From Chionoecetes opilio (Eukaryota > Arthropoda > Malacostraca > Decapoda > Majidae): a stretch of 64,000 nucleotides of DNA. The notes under the pieces are model-generated. The model had not been told where the DNA came from and did not search any database. It saw only the letters and a program-made list of their open reading frames with translations. Positions 54,600-64,000 of this stretch are shown here, in pieces; positions within the stretch are counted from its first letter, which is position 1; every line of letters begins with the position of its first letter. The stretch lies in NCBI GenBank assembly GCA_016584305.1, contig JACEEZ010004869.1, positions 255,729-319,728 on the forward strand, in the 5' to 3' direction. Position numbers and translations under genes: made by a program.

Positions 54600-57130
54600 T
54601 GATTCTCTACTATAGCTTACATTATTTTGGGTCGAAATTCTGTTTTCTTTCGGGACTGTATATAAAAGAACGTTTTCCCAGATCTTCCTAAATACTTCCT
54701 CTTCTCCTCCTCCGGTAGAGCTTTTCTATTATGTATATGTATGGTGAGGTGTTTGCTTTTTAATTTCCTCTCAACTTTTTTACAGTTTTCCCACAAATCT
54801 TTGGGGAGTTTTATATAAGGTTTTAATTACATTTATTTTGTTGTTCCCATTATTAGTATAACCTGGTTCTTTGCATTTTTCTATTAGATTTTTTCCTTAG
54901 TAGTTTGTATTATATATTTCCATACGTCCCCAACCAAGCACTCACTTCATCTTCTTAGGTTTTTTTAAGACACCTATTGTAAGTGCTTGATTTTATTGCT
55001 GAGTATTGTTTTATGAACTGATCTTAATTTTGGTTTTAGGTATGTATGTCTCCATAGCTTTTTAAAATTAGATTGTACCAAGTTGTATGATTGCATCAAT
55101 CTCCTCTCTATTAGGCTTCATTTTTTGGTCTTGCTACTTGTATATTTTTCCTTTTGATATTTTGGTTGAAAAGCCTCCCAATCGCATTTCCAAGTTTGTT
55201 CTTACAGGGGTGGGTATCGTAATTGGCTTGAGGCCGTGAGGTAAATTTATTGTTAATGTGTCCTTGACTGACCCCTGTCCAGCTTCTATGATATATTGTG
55301 GTAAACTTTATTTTTGTTTAGTAATGTATCAGGTGTCGAATGAGTGTTTTGTGGCCAAAAAGTGGGAAGTTGGAACCTAATGGAGATAATTTTTGCTGTC
55401 TGTTTAATATTTGTATCCCTTTCCTACAGTGTATTGTAGGAATCCCCTAGGATATTAATGTTTAGCGTTAAGATCTCCTAAGATGTAGGTTGGTGTAGTG
55501 TTTGATGCCAATCTGGTGAAAGTCCCGGTATGGGAGGTAAGGTCTTCTGGGTGGGAGGTATTTTGTTGCCGACTGAGATTGTCCTGTGTTAGTTTCTATA
55601 GTTTATTTGCAATTATATCGGAATAAAAAATCATCTGTAATTTATGTTTGTATGTTTGATTTAAGTGCAGATAGCGCTTCCGTCAGTAATTCGTTGTTTG
55701 AGTTGATTGTAATGTGTTGTGTAGCCAAAAAGTTTAAGAAAGCCTCTGATTTATTCCGGGAACTATTAATTAGGATAATTTCGGGATTGAAATAACTCTG
55801 TAAATGTTAGTAAGAAAGTGTCTGTGTTGTACGCCAGTTGGATTACGTTTGTGTGTACTATTTTTTATGTTATCCATCATACTTGTGTTCTTGAGAGGTG
55901 TGAGTGCCATTATGATTATTATTTAGAACTTTTTTCTGAATCCTTGTCCTTTGGTCTTGTGGAGATTCTTTCCTTCGTGAATCCGCCTCTTATTTTTCTG
56001 AAAAGTGGTCCATCTGCAATGCGCACAACAATTTTTTAGGTCTATTTCACATCATTTTTTTTTTTATTATGTAATTATTTGTTTCTTCTGTATATTTTGT
56101 GACTGACAAACCTCCATTTGTATCCTCTTCGTCCTCTATTCCTTTCATCAACATGTCCCTTTAGGTCGTGCGGGGCCAGACCTTCGCTTTACTGGTGATT
56201 ATCGTCTAGGCCTAGTTCCTATCCCGCTATCTGCTCCAGCGTGCTCTCTGGTACTGGGTTGTTTCCTTGTCATATTATCTTCTGCCTCCCCCTGCTCCTC
56301 TGTCTGTCCGTCTGTTAATCCTCACTATTCTGTCTAGCCGGAGCTTTCTTTTGTTGCATGTACGATGTTCAGCAGAAGGGGGATTTCCAGGTAAATTTAT
56401 ACTGTGAAGTTGTTAATTTTGAAAAGTATCTTGATTTCTTTAATTATATGTACCCGGGTTAAACCATGTTCATTAAGTGGGCATGCATCATGCAGGTCAG
56501 GATAGTAGCTGCCGTGTCTTGCCTAACTGATGTCTATTTTTGGCTGGTTACTATTAATTCTGTTGCTTGGCTAAAAAGTTTTAGTGCCTTCTTTCTTTTC
56601 CTCTCATTTTCTCCTCTCTAATTTTCTTTACTCCGGACATTTGTAGGCCTGAGTCCTTGACTCCCCCGCAGTTAATGCGTTTTGTTTTCAGCTTTGCCCT
56701 CCCTCCAGTTATGTTCTTGCTACTGCAAATTCTGAAATATTATATAATTTTTGTCGCTTTGGGCATTGGTTGGTGAGTGTCGTCCAGACTGGTAGCACAC
56801 TCATACATGTAGTGATGGGAATTATACTTCTTTTTTTATTGATGTATGGGATGCTCATTTGAAAGCCACCAGACCTGCTCTGTTTGGGCTTTGGGTGGCT
56901 GATTTGGTTGATCTAAGCATATTTTAATAATGTTCCTTTTTGGGGAATTTGAAAATTTGGTCTAATTCCCTCAATGTACCAGCTATTTTTGGCAGCGAGT
57001 TCCTCTTTTATTTCCTTCTTCAGTATTGTTATATCTGTTTTGTCATCTACATTAAAAGACGAGCCCTGTTCTTTTCGCCCTAAATTCTGGTGGTAATATA
57101 GGGTCATAGTTGCTCCCGCTGAGGACTTCT
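54600..57130 (-). pseudogene. Jockey-like LINE, ORF1 to endonuclease (minus strand)
   Basis: On the minus strand a 64-codon open piece at 57107-56913 (WYIEGIRPNFQIPQKGTL) may be ORF1. The endonuclease region follows at 55640-55050: A-T-K-Y-L-P-P-R-R-P, T-P-T-Y-I-L-G-D-L-N-A-K-H (the GDLNA/RH catalytic word) and LPHGLKPITIPTPV. The pre-RT segment decays towards 54600 and RT is not found. The + strand of the whole stretch is T-rich, as expected for an antisense A-rich LINE. Confidence 0.55.
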
Positions 57131-57929
57131 TTGCACTGTCCCTTGAAAGATTTTACTAGATCATCGTCCGATGCGTGTCAGAACTATATGGCCATCGTTG
57201 TACCATTGATGATCTGTTGCATAACAAAGTTTCTTGGAGAGAACTCCAATAGCTTTGTTTTAGGAGCGAGGTGAGGGGTTGGCGTATTTTATTTTAACTC
57301 GCGCCATGGTGGTTCATCCGTAAGTGGAAGGAGGTTATACACAAACTAGATTCAAACAAAAAATAAAATATCAAAATAAATAATCCTAAAAGACAAGACT
57401 GCTCGGAGAGCAGACCACACCTACCTAACCTACAGCCAGTGCCGTAGCGGGGGCCTCCCGCCGAGCCTCCTGAAAGGCGTCGGAAGACCACGACACAGCT
57501 GCCCACCCGGAGGGACTTACCTAACCCTAACATTGTTGCCTCCCCCTGGGCTTACCTACTCACCAACCCTTCTAAGAAGGGCCCGGCCGCCTTGTGAACC
57601 TGGCACTGCGGCGCAAATGGGAATCGTGGGGTTCGGTTTTCGGTGCGGAGGGGGGAAGTATTTACGCGGGGGTATGAATGTGATGGAGCGGAGCTGCGCG
57701 TGGACTTGGGGATACTTTGAGCACCGTGTGATCGTAATAGTGTCTAGGTGCTTCTGTTGTTCACCTGCCAGCCCCGACAAATGACCTACAACAACCCACA
57801 AACGACCCGACAACCCCTAAAACCCCCCCCCCAAACAGACACCTCAGCACATAGCACACACAGCTAGTACATAAAGCCAACAGACTGCTTTAGGTCACCG
57901 TCAGAAGCCAGCCAGGATGTGGCTCTTCC

Positions 57930-58150
57930 CAAAGGGGGAGCTAACAGCAACACAACAAAACACGTGCCAGGACACGCTACAGCAACGCAACAAACAAGAC
58001 TGCGCATGAACACAGCTAACAGCAACACAACAAACAAGAAAAAACCCCCCTTTGCCCCCCCCTAGGCTGGACACAGCAACACAACACAACAACTTGGCTA
58101 CCGAGGTAAGAAACACAGCCGAACATGAACAACAGGAGAACAACGCAGGA
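57930..58150. repeat. Degenerate CAACACAACA repeat
   Basis: GCTAACAGCAACACAACAAA recurs three to four times with variations. 57130-57930 and 58150-58900 hold no gene that I can support; a short (ATT)n lies at 58215. Confidence 0.5.
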
Positions 58151-60049
58151 GACAAGCGTACGAGCCGGTGTGGGTATATTAAACTACTTATATTTAAAAT
58201 AAACTATATTAATAAGCTATTATTATTATTACTATACTATTAAACAAAGAAACCACAAGGCAAACCACAAATACAACCAAACCAAACAAACACCCAACGT
58301 ACACAAACATGGCAGGCCCCAGGCCGTCACCACGTATGTTGCCAGGGGCGGGACAGCGTGCCAGGGCCACCAGACAACTACCTAATCTTGTCTCCCTGCA
58401 GCTCCCTGACAGGAGCAGCAATCCCCTATAACAGGTCTTGAGTCAGAGCAAGCTCAATGGCCGAGCTATTAAGGGTGAGCTGAACGTCCTGACAACAAGT
58501 AAGAGTTGAGCTGGGGAGCGCGGGGTGAGGGACCTCCTCTGTTGATGCGCGACGTGAGAATCGGACTGCCTGTCGTTGCTCCTATCTCGTTATGTACACC
58601 CACGCTCTCTTCCCTCGAGCGAGGCCGGCGCTGCGCCTTGCGATCCTCCCCGTGTTCCGCTCTTAGCGTGTGCCTTCGTCAAACTACCCTCCCTACTTGT
58701 ATCGAGCGCCACCTGCCCTTCAGACCAAACGAAAGACCCTCACAGCCAGCGGTGAGGGGGGAGCCAACATTATAATCACATCGTTTCGGAATGATTTGTA
58801 GCTGTTTTTAACAGAGATCTGACCTGCCGCGCCAAATATATCGCTTTTTTGACGCGGGAGAGGAAGATTCGTTTGCCGGTCGAGCTGAGATTGTTGTTGA
58901 CCTCTATGAAGCCACGCGTTTTAGCGTTGGTCCCGTTGGATATTCCATTGATTTCGGGCTTTCCGCGGTAGACCTCGGCTTGCTTCCAGGCAACTGATTG
59001 AACTGAGGGGGCGCGCGTTGATACTCACCCTGCCCCGGTGCCGATGATCGCCAGTCAACTCTTCTCCCCCGCCCCGGTTGCCGATGATCGCCAGCAACTC
59101 GTCTATATGCTCATCTCTGTTTTCCAAGAGCCCTATCCATCGCTTTGGAGCCCTGTATGCCTTGCAGTACGTCGTGGTCTTAAATCCTCCACTCTTCATT
59201 CCGTTGAGGTCCTCGGGTAGTTCTCCAGTGTTATCACCCACCTTTGCGGTGGCGTTAATGGCGGGCCGTACGTAAAGCGACCGCTTTTTTTTAATTTTGT
59301 TGTTTAGGTGTTCACGATAACGGCTTTGCTGGCTGATGTGAATGTGCGTGGCACTATTCCTGTATTATAAGTTATCTGGAACGGGGGCGGGGAGAGCAGT
59401 ATTACGAAAGGCCCCTGTCCAATTTTGCGAGCTTGTGATGCTGGTGAGGGGGAGGAACCTTCAATCCCCGGGCGGAGCGAAACAGTTGGGTTTTCCTAAA
59501 TTCCGAGCCCCTGTCCACCCAGCATTGAATGGGTACCGGTGTTAGCGGGGGTTTTGTAAACTCCCCTCCCTAGGGTGCTGGCTTCGGCCAACACTATAAG
59601 CACTAGCAGACGCTCTCCTAGGGTAGTTCTGCGAGAGGAGCTGTCTGTTACAGTGGAGATCCATCTCACTGCGTCGATACTGACGAACATTCTTCAAACA
59701 TCAAACATCAAGTCCGAATTCCTCCTCGTTGAATGGGTTGAGCCACCTCTTGGCGTGACGTAGGGCAGGCTTTCCGCACTACATCATGGCGGGTGCGGAA
59801 TGTTAGGCGTACTTGTAGTTCCCGTAGGTATTGAGGTGTTGTTGGGGGGGTAGGTGTGGTGCTGGTGATGGGGGATTGGCAAAGTGAGGCCATCTGCCGC
59901 AGCCGGGGGTTGCGTTCAAAGAGTGCAGTGTGGTGATAACTCGTGCGTCGCCCTGGTGGCAGCGTTCAGCGTGAGTTATATCCGGGCCGACTCGGGCCAA
60001 TCACCTGAAGAGGTTTTCGCGGGGGAAAGGCTGGCCCTAATGGGCGTTT

Positions 60050-60720
60050 GTTGATCGTGCGATGAACACGTTCACATATTCCGTAAGCCCTGACATAGTA
60101 AGGGGCTAGTGTGGATTATTTTGTACCCCCACACTTCTCCGAAGTGTTTTCCCACGGCGGCTGGTGAACTCTGGGCGCGGTCGGAGAGGATGGCCCCGGG
60201 GAGGCCACATCCGGTAAATGACATTCTGCGGCAAGAGTTGGTAACCGTAGACACCTGTGGTTGTCGTAGGGAACAAGCCATAACGTACCGTGAGAGCAAT
60301 CATAAAGATCACTATATACGTGCTTCTGTCGTACATAGGTAGGGGTTCCAATCACATCTACGCTAGAAGCTCCACGGTTGAGATGCAGATTTATTTTGGG
60401 CCTTTACTTTGATTTGGCCGTAGTCATTTCCTACTTGACAACCGCGGCACTGGAGCGACGCTTGGGCGAGGGTGGACGCGGTTGTCGTATAGTACCGGCT
60501 CCTGAAATAACGCCAACGTTTTCTTGAATCCTGGGTGCCTCCTTAGGCCCGTTGCAAGAAGTGGTCATTTTCCACCCAGTCACGATAGTGAGTGGGGCTT
60601 CGACGTCGTGATTACTTCCTTGATAAGTTTCATGAACGGCTGATTTTGCCCCCATCGGCATGAGACGACGTCGGGACCATGGCGATTGGTATGCCCGGGG
60701 GGTCACCCACCCCTAAGACC
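60050..60720 (-). pseudogene. Ty3/Gypsy integrase relic (minus strand)
   Basis: On the minus strand: L-Q-C-R-G-C-Q (C-x2-C of the zinc domain, about 60450), V-D-V-I-G (first catalytic D, about 60360), then GCGLPGAILSDRA (second D, about 60210) and G-Y-K-I-I-H-T-S-P (about 60120), in changing frames. This is the core order of a Ty3/Gypsy integrase, which joins cDNA to the genome. The catalytic glutamate region follows in decayed text. Broken by several indels. 58900-60050 further downstream is of the same GC-rich style but unrecognised. Confidence 0.7.
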
Positions 60721-60919
60721 CCGGACCAGATGCAATAAAAAACACATTGCAATTTGGCGTCAAAGACGGTTCCGGACTCCCCAACTTAGAGAAATTACGT
60801 CTTATAAGGTAAATCTCGCATAGTCTCACCAAGTTTTAAAATTTTTAATGTAAATATGCATTTTTAACCAATACTCCCTATTGACCAATCTCTCCTGTTC
60901 AGAACGGGGGGGGGGGGGG

Positions 60920-61690
60920 GCCTGCGCCGCCTCAAGACCCCCCTGCTAGTTAAATACTAAACTTGGCATTGTTTTCGTAACCTTCACCTCAGCTTAGGAG
61001 GGTTTTTGCCCCCGCCCCCCAGACCCCCCGCTAGTTTAACGCACTGAGCCTGGCATTGTTTTTTCTTACATAACCTCGCAAGGGGGGTTTCGTTTTCCCC
61101 CCCCAACCCCCCCACGCTAGTTAACTAACCTACCTAGGCTTGTTTCTTACAAAACTCGCAAGGGGGTTTCGTTCCTCCCCCCCCCCCCGCTAGTTACTAC
61201 CTACCCTAGGCATTGTTTTCTTAACAAAACTCGCAAAGGGGTTTTTGTCCTCCCAACCCCCCCCCCCCTGCTAGTTAACTAACCTAACCTAGGCATTGTT
61301 TTCTTACATAACCTCGCAAGGGGTGTTTCCGGTTCCCTCCACAGACCCCCCCACTAGTTAACTAACCTACCTAGACCATTGTTTTCTTAACATAACCTCG
61401 CCAGGGGTTTTCGTTTCCCCCCATACCCCCCGCTATTTTAACTACCTATCCTGGGCATTGTTTTCGTATCTAACCGCGCTAAGGGGCTTTTCGCCCCCCC
61501 CCCAGGACCCCCCTTCTAATTAATTAAGTACCTAGCCTGGCAATGTTTTTCTTTAACATAACCTCGCTAGGGGGTTTTCGCCCCCCACCCCCAGACCCCG
61601 CCTGCTAGTTGACTAACCTAACGCTGCGTTGTTTTCGAACCTACCTCGCTAGGGGAGTTTTCGTCCCCCATCCAGACCCCCTTGTGTTAT
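60920..61690. repeat. Satellite, unit about 82 bp, about nine copies
   Basis: Each unit has CTAGTTAACTAACCTAACCT, GGCATTGTTTTCTTACATAA, CCTCGCAAGGGG, a C-run and CAGACCCCC. Length changes lie mainly in the C-runs. It separates the integrase and RNase H parts of the Gypsy element. Confidence 0.9.
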
Positions 61691-62419
61691 TTTTAATTTC
61701 CGACGGCTGTCTGTGTGTCCACATCAGATTGAGGTTGAAATGGTAAGTAAATGCGCCTCCGTCAAACAGCGGGAGAACACCGGGGGGGGGGGTGGTATGT
61801 TGATTGGTTTGACTGTCTTGACTTGAGTTCTTTCAACGAACTACCAATAAACAACTGAAATTATGAATTATCTGCCTTTTTGGCTTCGTAACCGCGTGAC
61901 TCTTCATCAGAAATGTGTCACATATTGAATATGTTTTGATTATTGTGTTCAATGAAGTTTTTAATAATATATATGCTCATCGATCATCTCGTCTGTAGGG
62001 GGTTACCGCGCCCGACAATTTTTCCCGATGGGGCCCACGATAGATGAAATTGCGCTGTTCTTGAACCATAGGTGTCGGGCATTTCCACCCGGGACCCTAT
62101 AGGGAGCACGATTAAGACTTCTTGCCAACTGGGCCTCAGACGAAATGGAGGAACGAGAGAAAACGGTGGCCGCCGCCTATGCCCCAGCATCACCCTGCCC
62201 TTCAAGGTTCATCACACGGCCGTCACATTCACGCAGTCCCTCCACGCCACTTCTTGGCCAACCAGGAGGGCTATGTCCTGTCTGCCGCGGCCTCCACTTG
62301 AATTGAATGCGTAAACGGGACAGAGTGGAGGTGTTTCCTCTGCGACGTCGGGGTCAGTCCCACGGCTGGGCCTATGTGTGAGTAACTGATCGATCTGAGG
62401 GCTGGTCTATAGGCAACCT

Positions 62420-63760
62420 AGAGAAAGGCCGTCTGCGTGTCCCCTGGCAATTTTTCCCTGGCCGGTGTTTGATGGTGAAGTGGTTTTTATTCTTCTAGCT
62501 CGCTAGACCATCGGTGAAGAGAGCGCTTTCCGTGGACATGGTTTTCACCATGTAAGGCTGTAAATGGTCGGTGAACACCTCAAAATGGTTGCTCAGTAGA
62601 TAAGGCGGAATGCCGAATACCCAGACCACCCCTAAACATTCTTTCTTCGTTGTGCTGTAGTTTCTTTTCCGAGGTGCTGAGGTGCGGTTGGCACAGCAAT
62701 TATCCTTTCCTTTCCGTCCTGTTCTGCGGAAGGCAGCACCCAGTCTCAGTTGGATGCATCTGTATAACGGGTAAAGGCTGGAGAAGTTCGGGGGTAGGCG
62801 ACGATAGGGGGCTGGGTGAGTGTTCTTTGGGCTTCGGAATGCTTGCTCACAATCGTCTTACCAGCTCTAGGTGACCCCTTATCCAAGGGCGGTGGGAGGG
62901 TGCTGCTATATCGCGAAGCCCTTGACAAATCGCTGTATATGTACGCCAACCGAGAAACTACGCAAATTCACGAAACGTTGTAGTTGGTGGTATGTTGCCT
63001 ATGGCCCTCACTGTCGGGTCTGGCTGGATGCCACGGGCACTCATCCACGTTGGCCCAGATACGGTACTTCCTCGCGAGATAGACACGATTTGGATGGCTT
63101 GAGCTTAATCCCGCGCTCCTCTGATCCGCTCAAACACCTCCCGAAGTCGTTGCAGACTGAATGGTCCAGGTTGGAGCATGATACGATATGTCGTCCAAGT
63201 AACGAGACACGTTCTCGCATGTCAGGCCCGCCAAGACAACGTCCATCCGGCGGAAGAAAGACGCTGGCCGTTGCAGAACTCCGAAGGGGAGGACCTCGAG
63301 CTCCCATAGTTTGACCTTCACCTGTGCAGAAGGCATTCTTCTCCTTGTCCTTCCCACGAATATGATTTGCCAGTACCACTCTGTTAGGTCTATCGTGGTA
63401 GAACCATCGGGAACACGTGAAGGGCCTCCACTTTGTTTTCAATACACCGGAGTGGTTTGCGGGTGGGGGGCAGCGTCTTTCACTGTAACATTCATTCAGG
63501 CGCCAATAATCCACCAAACTTAGTGACCCGTCCTTTTTCTTTGCTATCACCCTACAGGGGACGACCAAGGACTTTTTCGATGGTCTGATAATCCGTGCCG
63601 TGCCATGGAATCGACTTGAGAACGTTCCTCTTCTCGGCGTTGCTGGTGGCTGTCGTCGGAATGTTGCGTGATTGGCGGCCCTTTTGTGTAGAGCGATGCT
63701 CCGCAAGACTAGTTTATACCCGTTGTCGTCCTCCCCTGAGCGATATCTCCCCATAATCCA
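62420..63760 (-). pseudogene. Ty3/Gypsy reverse transcriptase-RNase H relic (minus strand)
   Basis: On the minus strand from 63760: V-I-A-K-K-K-D-G-S-L-S-L-V-D-Y-W-R-L-N (fingers), K-N-A-F-C-T-G-E-G, E-V-L-P-F-G-V and SRYLDDISYHAPT (Y-L-D-D catalytic box, about 63200), GIKLKPSKSCLSREEVPYLG, then R-T-L-T-Q-P-P-I-V-A-Y-P and Y-T-D-A-S-N (RNase H first D, about 62760), H-R-P-G-K near 62440. At least six frameshifts are needed. Protease/gag would lie beyond 64000; no LTR in the window. Confidence 0.8.
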
Positions 63761-64000
63761 TTAGGAGTTTCTCAGGTCCACAGGTTGAGATGGCGTCAGG
63801 CTTTTATGGAATATCTGGGAAGATCGTTGTGCCCGAGATGTTTGCTGCCGTGTCCGTAAGCGCCCCTGGATCCATTGATCCAATCTCCCCCCTTTTTGCA
63901 ATCGTACTGGCTTCGCAGTGTGATTGGCAATGGCGAAGCTGATGATCCTCCATCCGATACAGTGGGTGCTGCCCTTAGCCGGGAGTAAGCTTCCGTGGTG

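Noticed and set aside
1..64000. CRISPR arrays, prophage, bacterial operons or endogenous virus genes
   Set aside because: No regularly spaced identical repeats with unique spacers, no ribosome binding site-led gene clusters, and no viral structural gene was recognised on either strand.

Overview
The window looks like nuclear DNA of an arthropod, most likely a decapod crustacean. The reasons are spliced genes with GT/AG introns and a polyadenylation signal, AACCT/TTAGG arrays (the arthropod telomere unit) scattered as internal repeats, abundant CA/GT micro- and minisatellites, tRNA-derived SINEs, and a crowd of degraded non-LTR, BEL/Pao, Ty3/Gypsy, hAT, PIF/Harbinger, piggyBac-like and pogo-like elements. 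Assignment is by family resemblance recalled from general knowledge, not by a database search.

Host-gene content is small. At the left end (about 87-2507, + strand) two exons splice in phase into one complete calcium-binding-type EGF domain, with a possible third exon. The only intact host-type ORF is a ten-finger C2H2 zinc-finger protein on the minus strand (17868-18866) with an AATAAA signal 183 bases past its stop. A THAP-domain gene or relic is spread over 5193-7080, with a second THAP N-terminal half on the minus strand at 3833-3934. A candidate first coding exon lies on the minus strand at 51502-51585.

The rest is mobile DNA, often in datable layers. 1.1-1.6 kb: hAT MITE. 3.0-3.3 kb: PIF/Harbinger transposase relic. 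4.45-5.13 kb: inverted repeat whose loop is a CR1 3' end. 5.66-6.76 kb: two TTAA (piggyBac-type) elements. 8.4-11.0 kb: a frameshifted copy of a transposase-like family I cannot name. 11.8-16.2 kb: minisatellites and LINE debris with a tRNA-SINE. 17.05-17.58 kb: pogo-like element carrying LINE debris. 19.2-23.2 kb: one CR1-like LINE inserted in another. 23.4-27.8 kb: a block with homopolymer-stretched text that is probably poor consensus. 28.7-31.0 kb: more LINE debris. 31.2-40.4 kb: a LINE split by a BEL/Pao element whose 5' LTR region contains a 3.3-kb near-palindrome, the same LINE being hit again by a TAA-flanked MITE. 41.5-49.5 kb: a SINE, three copies of a hairpin-headed repeat, TTAGG-type minisatellite, a 275-bp hAT MITE. 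51.8-53.2 kb: hAT element with a BED-finger relic. 54.6-57.1 kb: jockey-like LINE on the minus strand. 60.0-64.0 kb: badly frameshifted Ty3/Gypsy pol on the minus strand, split by an about 82-bp satellite.

Nothing here forms an operon-like system. The candidates most worth a second look are the giant near-palindrome, the unnamed transposase-like family at 8.4-11.0 kb, and the repeat family that starts with two conserved hairpins. Many ORFs are broken by single-base indels, so part of the decay may be sequencing or assembly error.
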